Of a stretch of 64,000 bases of DNA, positions 52,180-59,918 are shown in pieces. Each line of letters opens with the position of its first letter. Position 1 is the first letter of the stretch. A model generated the notes under the pieces. It searched no databases. It was given only the letters and a program-made list of their open reading frames with translations, and was not told the DNA's origin. Source of the DNA: Endozoicomonas montiporae CL-33 (GTDB taxonomy: Bacteria > Pseudomonadota > Gammaproteobacteria > Pseudomonadales > Endozoicomonadaceae); NCBI RefSeq assembly GCF_001583435.1, contig NZ_CP013251.1, positions 4,725,215 to 4,789,214 of the forward strand, in the 5' to 3' direction. The translations under genes were made by a program, and so were the position numbers.

Positions 52180-52374
52180 ATGACCGAGATAGAGAAAATC
52201 ATCGAGCTGGCCAGAGAGAACAAAGGTGAAATTTACGAACGCTCTGCAGACCTGGTCGCTCTTTACATGGACTCCGACAACCAGAAACGGGAACTGATCG
52301 ACTTAGTTCTGGTCATCTTAGGAGCAAGGCCAATGCCCAAAATATGGGAAGCAGTAAACGGAGAAGAACAATGA
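52180..52374 (+). CDS. Small protein of unknown function
   Basis: The ATG at 52180, after AAGGGAG, gives 64 aa (MTEIEKIIELARENKGEIYE, then VALYMDSDNQKRELIDLVLV), all helical. It lies 14 bp after the previous gene and is cotranscribed with it. No family recognised. Confidence 0.65.
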   Translation: MTEIEKIIELARENKGEIYERSADLVALYMDSDNQKRELIDLVLVILGARPMPKIWEAVNGEEQ

Positions 52375-52448
52375 AAGACTTCAGCCAGTGGCTCACAGAC
52401 CTGACCAACGACCTGCGGGACGTGAGTCAGGAGAGCCAAAAGAGATGA
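52371..52448 (+). CDS. Possible 25-residue peptide
   Basis: The frame MKDFSQWLTDLTNDLRDVSQ plus five residues overlaps the previous stop by 4 bp (ATGA) and ends in TGA at 52446. Coupled translation makes it plausible, but its short length leaves it unproven. Confidence 0.35.
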   Translation: MKDFSQWLTDLTNDLRDVSQESQKR

Positions 52449-52481
52449 TCGGCAACGTTGTGCATACTGCTAATGAGTTGC

Positions 52482-53186
52482 TTACGTATCAATCGAAGGC
52501 AAAAAAGTATACTTGACAGTTCTTGTGTCCAATCTGCCAATATTAAAATGCAAAAAAATCAAAATGCTAGCTGTTTGTGTAAATGAACATGTAAGTGTTT
52601 TTGATATAAAGTAGAATTTTCCATTCTTTACGACCATCGCATATCTTCCAACATATCCGCTATGTAGTGTAATTTCAAATATATGGTAGCCATCTTTGAT
52701 GTGGGTGCCAGCCTTAAAAAGTTCATTAATCCATCTTCTTAGACTGCTATGCAGCTCTTTTTTGTCGTTCTTTGATATAAGAATTCTGACAGAGTCACTT
52801 GAAGAAACGATTCCAGGCATAGCATCGCAAACATAAATCAATAAGGAAGATACATTTTCAAAACATTCATTTTGGACAGCTCGAACAAAAATTTCATCGC
52901 CTTCAATATCTTCCGGTTTAATAATTTCACCGCCATTCATTAAAATCATTATATTAATTGCTCCTAATAAAATGAGTTCGGGATCGACACCTATCAGTGG
53001 TATCGTTGTTAATGCGTGATTAGCATTTTGGACATCTGATAATTCTATATCTGAACAATGATCACAACGTTGACTACAAGCCCCGGTACATGAGCTAGTT
53101 TTATTGGCAAAACCTTTAAAGCTTAAGGTCACCACTATGATTCCAAGCAATAAAGTTTTGTGCGTTTTGAATGCTCTTGTTTTCAT
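52482..53186 (-). CDS. Exported Cys-containing protein of unknown function (moron)
   Basis: The 234-residue protein has a basic start and hydrophobic stretch (THKTLLLGIIVVTLSFKGFA) that fit a signal peptide. A Cys-rich mature N-terminus follows (SSCTGACSQRCDHCSD) and then a mixed alpha-beta body (AGTHIKDGYHIFEITLHSGY). AAAGGAGG precedes the ATG. The gene is AT-rich, opposite in strand to the phage genes and has its own promoter region, so it is a likely lysogenic conversion gene. No family recognised. Confidence 0.7.
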   Translation of the reverse strand: MKTRAFKTHKTLLLGIIVVTLSFKGFANKTSSCTGACSQRCDHCSDIELSDVQNANHALTTIPLIGVDPELILLGAINIMILMNGGEIIKPEDIEGDEIFVRAVQNECFENVSSLLIYVCDAMPGIVSSSDSVRILISKNDKKELHSSLRRWINELFKAGTHIKDGYHIFEITLHSGYVGRYAMVVKNGKFYFISKTLTCSFTQTASILIFLHFNIGRLDTRTVKYTFLPSIDT

Positions 53187-53199
53187 CTATACCTCCTTT

Positions 53200-53213
53200 G
53201 AGAGAGAGAGAGG
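53200..53213. repeat. (GA)n dinucleotide run in the 5' leader of the exported-protein gene
   Basis: Six to seven GA units lie just upstream of the AAAGGAGG ribosome binding site of the minus-strand gene at 53186. Slippage here could change promoter-to-SD spacing. Confidence 0.8.
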
Positions 53214-53386
53214 GAGTATAGATCAATACTATGGATACTTTTTCTCCAGTAGTACCAAGGGTTACAGGGTATAGAATACTTTTTAGCAGGTCTGGGAAAC
53301 CCCAAACTTGCAATTAAATCCTAGGAGCCTCAGTGTAGTTCTCAGAAAACTGTCCTGATTGGTTTTTGTGCAGTGGATCTTCAGCA

Positions 53387-53438
53387 TCCGACGAGTGGCC
53401 ATTGCTATGTCCCGGTGTTAGACGATAGTGGTAGTACA
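53387..53438 (+). promoter_or_regulatory. Duplicated 52-bp promoter element, copy 2
   Basis: It has 46 of 52 bases identical to 51754-51805, with the same TTGCTA-N16-GATAGT promoter-like core. It lies 18 bp upstream of the next small gene, the same position as copy 1. Confidence 0.75.
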
Positions 53439-53456
53439 CAGCAAGGGAGAAGCACG

Positions 53457-53621
53457 ATGAAAACCACAACCACCTTTAAGGCCATTTACGACGAAGCCGC
53501 CACCCGAATAAAAAGCGACCCAAAACTGGTGAGCTTTGCCAAACAGCACTGCAAGAGTCTGGAACAATTCATCACCGAGGTGGCTAAAGAACAATACAGA
53601 CTGGAGCAGGAGGCCGCATAA
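53457..53621 (+). CDS. Small protein of unknown function under repeat-element copy 2
   Basis: The ATG at 53457, after AAGGGAG, gives 54 aa (MKTTTTFKAIYDEAATRIKS, then FAKQHCKSLEQFITEVAKEQ). It is helical and highly charged. It is the first gene of a three-gene unit (53457-54104). Confidence 0.65.
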   Translation: MKTTTTFKAIYDEAATRIKSDPKLVSFAKQHCKSLEQFITEVAKEQYRLEQEAA

Positions 53622-53622
53622 C

Positions 53623-53844
53623 ATGGACAACCAGCTGATCATCGCCGACTTCGTTATGCACAAAGAGTGCATCAGCAGACTGCTCAGGAACCTGACTGCC
53701 ATCAATGAAGACCATCTCGGCTTTGCCCCGGAAACATTGAACGACGCCCACCTTGGCACCATCCGGAAACTTCAGCATGAACTGGAGAAAGTAGCAGAGC
53801 TGGCAGGGCTGGACGCCCAGAGCATTGTAGAGGGCGACGACTAA
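53623..53844 (+). CDS. Small helical protein of unknown function
   Basis: The ATG at 53623, after AGGAGG at 10 nt, gives 73 aa (MDNQLIIADFVMHKECISRL, then LGTIRKLQHELEKVAELAGL). It lies 1 bp after the previous stop. No family recognised. Confidence 0.65.
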   Translation: MDNQLIIADFVMHKECISRLLRNLTAINEDHLGFAPETLNDAHLGTIRKLQHELEKVAELAGLDAQSIVEGDD

Positions 53845-53864
53845 CCACCAGGGAGGGAGGTACC

Positions 53865-54104
53865 ATGAGTACACCATGCTACATAGAGATGAAACTCGGT
53901 GAACACTTGCTGAAAGAGATGGAGGAGGATCTGCTCGAAGAAGCGGCTGAGAAACTGCAGGAGGAAATGTTCGAAAGCGTGGAGAAAGCCGCACAGTGCA
54001 ATTCCGACTTGGCGGATTTTGTAGATGCCTTTGGAGAAGAACTGTACGACTTTCTGTTCAAAAGAGCTAAAGAGCAATTACTAAGCCGGGAGGATGACGT
54101 TTAA
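53865..54104 (+). CDS. Small acidic helical protein of unknown function
   Basis: The 79-residue, strongly acidic protein (EHLLKEMEEDLLEEAAEKLQ, then LADFVDAFGEELYDFLFKRA) follows GGGAGGGAGG. It overlaps the end of the convergent gene at 54101 by 4 bp. No family recognised. Confidence 0.65.
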   Translation: MSTPCYIEMKLGEHLLKEMEEDLLEEAAEKLQEEMFESVEKAAQCNSDLADFVDAFGEELYDFLFKRAKEQLLSREDDV

Positions 54105-54706
54105 ACGGATTGGTTGTACAGCAACGACCAGACGTCAGACCCCTTTGCACTTAAGTGATAATGGTAAACGCCCCCCATATTTTTCATCACAATCAGTTCA
54201 TGCTGCAGGAGCCTGTCAATTGACGAAGCCACATTTGAGTCGTCAAATTGAAGGCGTTTAAAAATCGCTTTTTTAGTTTGATTTTTTTCCTGTATCGCAG
54301 TCATAACCGTGATATCAAGTAGCCCGAGTATGTCACCGTATTTTTTCAACACTGAAAGGTTGTAATCAATAACCGGATCGTGCAATAGAATGTCTGGTGA
54401 ATAGCGATCTTTTAGCTTAACAATTTCCAGCTGCCCGTTTTTGTATTCAACGACAGAGTCCTTGTAAATCGTATCCAGTTTTAATCGTTTTTCATAAAGA
54501 TCGCCATCGGACTTAATGAATTGTGATCGTTTCAAAACCCCGTTGATTTTCCCCTCACTGATACCAACCACTGACTTAATGGCGTCTGGAGAAAAAGTGC
54601 CGTCGAAAGATTGTGCAACTGCATGTATCAGAAAAGTATCAAGACGACAATCACGAAACTTTTTTAGTGCTTTGGTAACTGACTTCAAAGAAATATACAA
54701 GTTCAT
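54101..54706 (-). CDS. Winged-helix protein of unknown function
   Basis: The 201-residue protein has two possible winged-helix units. One is N-terminal (SPDAIKSVVGISEGKINGVL) and one C-terminal (ITVMTAIQEKNQTKKAIFKR, then SSIDRLLQHELIVMKNMGGV, YHYHLSAKG). The latter resembles MarR-like wings. It is AT-rich, on the minus strand, and lies beside an IS1 element. It could regulate the adjacent cargo genes. Confidence 0.65.
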   Translation of the reverse strand: MNLYISLKSVTKALKKFRDCRLDTFLIHAVAQSFDGTFSPDAIKSVVGISEGKINGVLKRSQFIKSDGDLYEKRLKLDTIYKDSVVEYKNGQLEIVKLKDRYSPDILLHDPVIDYNLSVLKKYGDILGLLDITVMTAIQEKNQTKKAIFKRLQFDDSNVASSIDRLLQHELIVMKNMGGVYHYHLSAKGSDVWSLLYNQSV

Positions 54707-54816
54707 AGAGTACCTTCGTTGTTGGAATTAAAAGATGAAAAGTGTTTCACGAAATGCTCATTTTTATTAAATCCGTCGGCAACCGGGTTATATAAAGCTG
54801 GGCAAGAAATCGTAGA

Positions 54817-55675
54817 TTGGTAGTGGCACAGTTCTGTGATTCTAGCCCTGTCTGCTAAAATACGACATTCGGCAACTTTGAAAAATGCGGTTTAAAAATG
54901 TGCCTTACGCAAGTCCTCTGTACAACATGTGGCAGTAACCAAGTTCGGCCTTTCGGATACAGCACTCATGATGTTCCACGATACTATTGCTGTAATGACA
55001 AATGTGAAATCAAAACCTTCATGCTTGAATATCGCTACAAGGCCTGTGAGCCTGGCGTTAAAGAAAAAATCATCGATATGGCAATAAATGGCAGCGGAAT
55101 CAGGGATACAAGTAAAGTACTCGGAATAAGCAAGACAACAGTAATAAAGACTCTTGAAAAAAAGAAAGCGGTCTGGTAAAGGTCAACCCAAATATTCAAA
55201 CTATTGATCTCAAGTCAGATGCAATTATTCATGTAGGGCTTGTCTGCCAAGAGGCTGAGCTAGATGAGCAGTGGTCGTATGTTCATGATAAATCGAACCA
55301 ACGCTGGCTTTGGTATGCTGTTGATCACGCTACAAATACCGTGCTTGCTTATGTTTTCGGAAAACGGAAAGATGAAGTTTTTAAAGAACTCAAAACACTT
55401 CTGAAGCCATTTGGTATTAATAAATTTTACACCGATGATTGGGGAGCCTATGAGCGACACCTTGATGAAAACATGCATATTATTGGTAAAGCAAACACTC
55501 AGAAGATAGAGCGTAAAAACCTTAATTTTCGGACTTGGATTAAACGGTTGGCCAGAAAGACAATTTGTTTTTCAAAGCTCGAAAAGATGCACGATATTGT
55601 TATTGGATTATTGATTAATAAAGTTGAGTTTGGGGTCAATATTCACGCGATATAACAGTTCTGGCCCACTACCAA
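54817..55675 (+). mobile_element. IS1-family insertion sequence
   Basis: The element is about 859 bp. Its imperfect terminal inverted repeats begin TTGGTAGTGG (54817) and end CCACTACCAA (55675), and it has two overlapping transposase frames. No target-site duplication is visible (flanks ATCGTAGA and TAATGGAT), so the copy may be old or its surroundings rearranged. It lies just before the phage protease gene. Confidence 0.88.
54898..55655 (+). CDS. IS1-type transposase (InsA and InsB joined by a -1 frameshift)
   Basis: InsA (54898-55179, 93 aa) has the zinc finger CTTCGSNQVRPFG ... CCNDKC and a helix-turn-helix (INGSGIRDTSKVLGISKTTV). An A7 slippery run at 55157-55163 allows a -1 shift into InsB. 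InsB has the DDE catalytic residues in EQWSYVHDK, LWYAVDHATNTVLAYVFGKR and FYTDDWGAYERH, and the glutamate in NTQKIERKNLNFRTWIKRLA. No stop breaks the shifted frame, so the transposase looks functional. Confidence 0.9.
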
Positions 55676-55693
55676 TAATGGATTTAACGAACC

Positions 55694-55758
55694 GGAACTT
55701 TCTTGTATGTCGAACCTGTGATCAGAAAACCAGAATAAGCAAAACATCAAATCACAGG
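55694..55758 (+). promoter_or_regulatory. Late-leader candidate C: GGAAC box plus stem-loop before the protease gene
   Basis: GGAACTTTCTTG (55694-55705; 15 of 18 bases with flanks match candidate B) is followed by an 8-bp stem CCTGTGAT/ATCACAGG (55715-55722, 55751-55758) that ends 5 bp before the protease ATG. Confidence 0.4.
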
Positions 55759-55763
55759 CACTC

Positions 55764-56174
55764 ATGAAACGGATTCATATTTTCAAGGCTGGCAATCATA
55801 CCAGCAGCCAGGGACAAAGCCTGAGTTTTACCGAGGATCACCTAAAGGCGTCCGTGGAAGCCTACGATCCCAGCCTCCATGAAGCCCCCATCGTCATCGG
55901 GCACCCAAAAGGCAATGCGCCTGCCTGGGGCTGGGTTTCGAGCCTGAGTTATGGTGAGGACGGTTTAACCGCCAGCCCCGATCAGGTGGATGCAAACTTT
56001 GAAGAACTGGTACAGGCCGGACGCTTCAAGAAAGTCAGCGCCAGTTTCTACCCGCCAGACAGTGCCAACAACCCGGTGCCCGGTGTGTTCTACCTCCGGC
56101 ATGTGGGGTTTCTCGGAGCACAGCCCCCTGCGATTAAAGGATTGAAAGGGGTCGATTTTCCGAAGATGAACTGA
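55764..56174 (+). CDS. Phage Mu I-like prohead protease, C-terminally truncated
   Basis: The 136-residue product matches the N-terminal protease domain of Mu gpI: FKAGNHTSSQGQSLSFTEDH, PIVIGHPKGNAPAWGWVSSL, GRFKKVSASFYPPDSANNPV and YLRHVGFLGAQPPAIKGLK, with the catalytic His (IGHPK) and Ser (KVSASFYPP). Family members are about 350 aa with a scaffold-like C-terminus. Here the frame ends right after the domain at VDFPKMN and continues out of frame into a different gene. I read this as a deletion junction near 56150-56165. Confidence 0.85.
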   Translation: MKRIHIFKAGNHTSSQGQSLSFTEDHLKASVEAYDPSLHEAPIVIGHPKGNAPAWGWVSSLSYGEDGLTASPDQVDANFEELVQAGRFKKVSASFYPPDSANNPVPGVFYLRHVGFLGAQPPAIKGLKGVDFPKMN

Positions 56175-56518
56175 GCCGACTGCTGACAGGCAAAAAAGCA
56201 GTGCGGGTCGCTATCGAAAATACTCAGTCGGTCAGTGTGGATGGGCAGGGTATCCAGGAAGCGAAGTTATTGATGGCTGCTTACGTCATTTGTAGCGATA
56301 CCAGCGACGCTCCCCGGCACAAAAGCGCACTGGCGATCACCGAAGCCATTGTGGAGCTGCTGCCGTTTAACCGCTTCGGGGAAAACAACCTGAAGCCCGT
56401 CTCCCCAGCCAGCATATCTGCGGAAAATTTATACAGCGGAGAGATAGACCGTAAGGGTATAGCCTTATGGGGCATCTCCTGGGAACAGATCATCAGAAAA
56501 GGAATGGGAAGGAACTGA
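56138..56518 (+). pseudogene. Gp37/DUF1834-like tail terminator, 5' part deleted
   Basis: This frame has no start codon of its own. It overlaps the protease end by one base shift and reads FSEDELSRLLTGKKAVRVAI, LMAAYVICSDTSDAPRHKSA, LAITEAIVELLPFNRFGENN and ENLYSGEIDRKGIALWGISW. That is the C-terminal two thirds of a Mu/D3112-type Gp37-like protein. The missing N-terminus and the truncated protease upstream point to one deletion removing scaffold, major capsid and neck genes. The frame ends 2 bp before the tail-tube gene. Confidence 0.7.
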
Positions 56519-56520
56519 AC

Positions 56521-57270
56521 ATGGCCAAGCAAGATCGCTCCTATATCGGGAAAGGCACTATCTACCTCAAGGCACTAAAGGCCGGAATCGGACTGATGCC
56601 TGTGGGCAACTGCAGTGCTCTGGAGATCAGCTTCGAGGAAGACAAGAAGGAACAGAAAGATTACACCAGTGTTGGTGGTGGCAATGTCAACGTGGTCTCC
56701 CGCATCGACAGTGTGACCGGATCGATGACCGCCCTCGACCTGAGTGCTGACACCATGGCTCCTGCTTTGAGAGCAGCCGTGAAGAACGAAGCCAGTGGTC
56801 AGGTGACTGATGAAGTGATTACGGCAACCGGGAACGATGGTGAGCTTCTGCCTTTTGCTTATGCCCCGGATCACACTCAAGCCATTACAGTAAAAAACGC
56901 TGCAGACGACAGCGGGCTGACAGAAGGTGATGACTATACCCTGACAGCCAACGGTCTGCTGGTAGTAGGAGCCGGAGCCATTACCGCATCCGGTGTCAAA
57001 GTCAGTTACACCAAAGCCCCGCAGGAAATACTGGAAGCCATGGTCAGTGCCGGTGAGGAGTTTTGTCTGTTCTTCGATGGCATGAACGAAGCCCAGTCCG
57101 GTAACCCGGTAAGCGTCACTTTGCATAAAGTGAAGTTCTCACCTTTACAGGGACTGCAGCTGATCGGTGATGAGTTTGCTGAAGTGAGTATGGAATTTGA
57201 AGTGCTCAGGGACAGCACCAAAACCGGAACAGGGATCTCGCAGTTTATGAAAGTCATCCAGGCACTCTAA
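56521..57270 (+). CDS. Phage major tail tube protein
   Basis: The ATG at 56521, after AAGGAA, gives 249 aa. It has a tube-protein plan (GKGTIYLKALKAGIGLMPVG, NCSALEISFEEDKKEQKDYT, SRIDSVTGSMTALDLSADTM) with an inserted Ig-like stretch (about 130-175, DDYTLTANGLLVVGAGAITA) and a C-terminal FAEVSMEFEVLRDST. Position between tail terminator and tape measure supports the call. No sheath gene is present, so the tail is of siphovirus type. Confidence 0.82.
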   Translation: MAKQDRSYIGKGTIYLKALKAGIGLMPVGNCSALEISFEEDKKEQKDYTSVGGGNVNVVSRIDSVTGSMTALDLSADTMAPALRAAVKNEASGQVTDEVITATGNDGELLPFAYAPDHTQAITVKNAADDSGLTEGDDYTLTANGLLVVGAGAITASGVKVSYTKAPQEILEAMVSAGEEFCLFFDGMNEAQSGNPVSVTLHKVKFSPLQGLQLIGDEFAEVSMEFEVLRDSTKTGTGISQFMKVIQAL

Positions 57271-57299
57271 TCCTCAACAGCCTCGGAAGCCCGATCAAG

Positions 57300-57332
57300 A
57301 AAGGCTGCCTTAACGGGTAGCCTTTTCTTTTT
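57300..57332 (+). terminator. Intrinsic terminator between tail tube and tape measure genes
   Basis: AAAGGCT (57300-57306) pairs with AGCCTTT (57319-57325), with more pairing inside, followed by a T-rich run to 57332. It could reduce tape-measure expression relative to the tube protein. Confidence 0.75.
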
Positions 57333-57358
57333 AGACCGCATGAAAAGGAGCCAAGGAT

Positions 57359-59902
57359 ATGGCGAGCAGCAACAGCGTACTCAATATTGTTATCCGGGCA
57401 AGGGATCTCGCTAAAGGCACACTCACGAAAGTGACTGCCCGTCTCCGGGGGATGGGCAAGGCCAGCGAGCAGACAGAATCCCGATTTGCAAGTCTGGGCA
57501 GAAGCATCCGTAATCTGGTGGTTGCCAGTCTTGGTTTTTACACCATCAAGAAATCGATGCAGAGCGTCCTGCAGACGGGGGATCAATTCGAGCGTCTGGA
57601 AGTCCAGATGAAAGCCATCATGGGCAGCATCGAGGAAGGTGACCGGGCTATTGAGTGGATTAAGGAATTCACCAAGAACACACCACTGGAACTGCAACAG
57701 GTAGCCGATGCTTTCACAGCCCTGAAGAACTTCGGCCTTGATCCCATGGATGGCACCCTGCAGGCCATTGTCGATCAGACCTCCAAACTCGGTGGAGGCA
57801 TGGAGCGTTTAAACGGGATCTCTCTGGCACTGGGGCAAGCCTGGGCGAAACAGAAACTGCAGGGCGAAGAAATCCTGCAGCTGGTGGAACGTGGTGTGCC
57901 GGTTTGGAGCCTGCTGGAAAAGGTCACTGGTAAGAATACCCAAGAATTGCAAAAACTATCGTCGGCTGGACAGTTAGGCCGGGAGACTATCAAGCAGTTA
58001 ATCGAAGAAATCGGAAAATCCAGTGCCGGTGCGGCAAAAGCCAACATGGGGTTATTGTCTGGAATTATATCTAACCTGTCCGATGAGTGGCTGAAATTCA
58101 AAGATCGAATAGCCGAGGCTGGATGGCTGGATTATGTGAAGGCTCAACTGTCAGAGTTGGGTAGCAAACTGGATGAGATGGCAGGTGATGGCAGGCTGCA
58201 GGCTCTGGCTGAGTCCATTAGTCGTGGTTTTATAAAAATGGCTGAAGCAGTAAAGGCATCCTTTTCCAGTATTAACTTCGAAGACTTTGTCTCAAAAGTA
58301 AAAACCGGGTTTACAACGGTTAGCGATGTTCTGGGCAGCTTGCGTTCAAACTTCAGCATAACCAGCAGTGTGCTGAAAGGCTTTTTTAATGCCTTCAGCG
58401 CAGGCGTAAAAACCATGGGTATGGTCTTCAGTGGCGTGGCAGGCAGCATCACGAAAAACGCCTCGAGAATGTTTGCAGCACTGGGAGCCGATGAAACCGC
58501 AGAAAAACTCAGGCAAACCAGTGAGCTGATGAAAAATATATCAGCCACATTCAAGAAAGAACTTAAGCAAGATATTGTGGACATGAACGATGCATGGAAT
58601 TCGTTCAGCAAGGAAATAGCAGACAGCCACAGACGATCCCAACAAGACATTCGCAACGAAAACAAAAAGACGACAACGGAACTGGCAGCAGACCTCGACA
58701 AAACCAAAGACAACCTCAATGACACGGCAGAGGTCGCCAAAAAAACCTTCACTGATGCTGCCGATGCCCTCAAACAAATCAATGCCGCCGAAACCAGTGC
58801 AGAACTGGCCGATCTTGGCGTGGTGCTGGTAAACAGCTTTCAGGAAGGGAAGATCACTCAGGAGCAATACAACGAAGCCCTGGAAGCCAGCAAGCAAAAA
58901 CTGGAAGAACTGAAAGGAGCCGCAGAAGAAGCTGCCGGTGCTGCCGGGGCAGTAGGCGAAGCCGCCGCAGATGGTGCTGACAAAGTGCAATCTACCGGCA
59001 GTGGTCTGACGGGTTTCTACAATAACATTACCTCCGAGCTCTACGGTTTGAGTGCCCAGGCAGAAGACACCTTTCAGGCCATGCAGGGAGCCACCGATAT
59101 CGACACTACCGATACCCTCGGTGATATTGGGCAGCTGAAGGTGGCACTGGTTGAAGCCAAGGAAGAAGCTCACAGTCTCTCTGCAGCCGTGAGCTACGAT
59201 CCTACCGGCTTAAGCGACTGGATGATTGATACTGCAGAGAACGCTGCAAATGTTAAAGCTGAATTTTATGAACAGAAGATTGCTCTGGAAGAACTGGTGC
59301 AAGGGTACGAGGATGGCTCAGTTTCTGCCAAGGAACTGACTTTCCAGGGAGAAGCCGCAGCAAGGTCAATGGATCTGCTGAACCAGCAAGACCTTGATCG
59401 ACTCAACAGCGCCATCGACAGTGCCGAGTCCAGCATGGATAGCCTTAACAACAGTACCCGAAATACTCTGGAAGGTTTGCAGGATGAGCTGGATCGCCTG
59501 CAGGACAACAAGGAAAACATCGAGCAGCGACAGTTTGAGTCCAGAAGCAATGACCTACAGAAGCAACTGCAGCAAGCGACACAAGAAGGCGATAGAGAGT
59601 CCATCGCCAATCTTAACCAGGCTCTCAGTCTTAACCAGAAGATCTACAGCGAGAAGCGCAAACAGCTACAGCAGCAAAAGCAGGAAGAAGTCCAGCGCAA
59701 ACAACAGAGCAGCCAGAAGGAAAATTCACGTATTAATTCCAGCCGTCAGCGAACCCAAGATGAGCGTACAGCCCGACGAGCAAGCCCGGACAAGGTGATC
59801 CGGCTGGAATACCCCGGAGGCAGCGTCAATGTCGGAGTGAATAAAGGGGATGAGGCCAAACTGCTCGAAGCATTAAAAAATGCAGGAATGCGATCCCGGT
59901 AA
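57359..59902 (+). CDS. Tail tape measure protein
   Basis: The 847-residue protein has the N-terminal tape-measure domain (NIVIRARDLAKGTLTKVTAR, then TPLELQQVADAFTALKNFGL, GMERLNGISLALGQAWAKQK, LQGEEILQLVERGVPVWSLL). Long helical Ala/Gln/Lys-rich coiled-coil regions follow (about 330-470 and 690-830). Tape-measure length sets tail length; at about 0.15 nm per residue this predicts a tail near 125 nm. GGAG precedes the ATG. No frameshifted chaperone gene lies between it and the tube gene. Confidence 0.92.
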   Translation: MASSNSVLNIVIRARDLAKGTLTKVTARLRGMGKASEQTESRFASLGRSIRNLVVASLGFYTIKKSMQSVLQTGDQFERLEVQMKAIMGSIEEGDRAIEWIKEFTKNTPLELQQVADAFTALKNFGLDPMDGTLQAIVDQTSKLGGGMERLNGISLALGQAWAKQKLQGEEILQLVERGVPVWSLLEKVTGKNTQELQKLSSAGQLGRETIKQLIEEIGKSSAGAAKANMGLLSGIISNLSDEWLKFKDRIAEAGWLDYVKAQLSELGSKLDEMAGDGRLQALAESISRGFIKMAEAVKASFSSINFEDFVSKVKTGFTTVSDVLGSLRSNFSITSSVLKGFFNAFSAGVKTMGMVFSGVAGSITKNASRMFAALGADETAEKLRQTSELMKNISATFKKELKQDIVDMNDAWNSFSKEIADSHRRSQQDIRNENKKTTTELAADLDKTKDNLNDTAEVAKKTFTDAADALKQINAAETSAELADLGVVLVNSFQEGKITQEQYNEALEASKQKLEELKGAAEEAAGAAGAVGEAAADGADKVQSTGSGLTGFYNNITSELYGLSAQAEDTFQAMQGATDIDTTDTLGDIGQLKVALVEAKEEAHSLSAAVSYDPTGLSDWMIDTAENAANVKAEFYEQKIALEELVQGYEDGSVSAKELTFQGEAAARSMDLLNQQDLDRLNSAIDSAESSMDSLNNSTRNTLEGLQDELDRLQDNKENIEQRQFESRSNDLQKQLQQATQEGDRESIANLNQALSLNQKIYSEKRKQLQQQKQEEVQRKQQSSQKENSRINSSRQRTQDERTARRASPDKVIRLEYPGGSVNVGVNKGDEAKLLEALKNAGMRSR

Positions 59903-59918
59903 AAAAAGGACATACCTG

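Noticed and set aside
54817..55675. Target-site duplication of the IS1 element
   Set aside because: The 8-9 bases on each side do not match, so no duplication is claimed.
40600..56174. Whole element considered as a Mu-like transposable phage
   Set aside because: Head genes are Mu-like, but there is no MuA/MuB transposase. A tyrosine integrase at ssrA is present instead.
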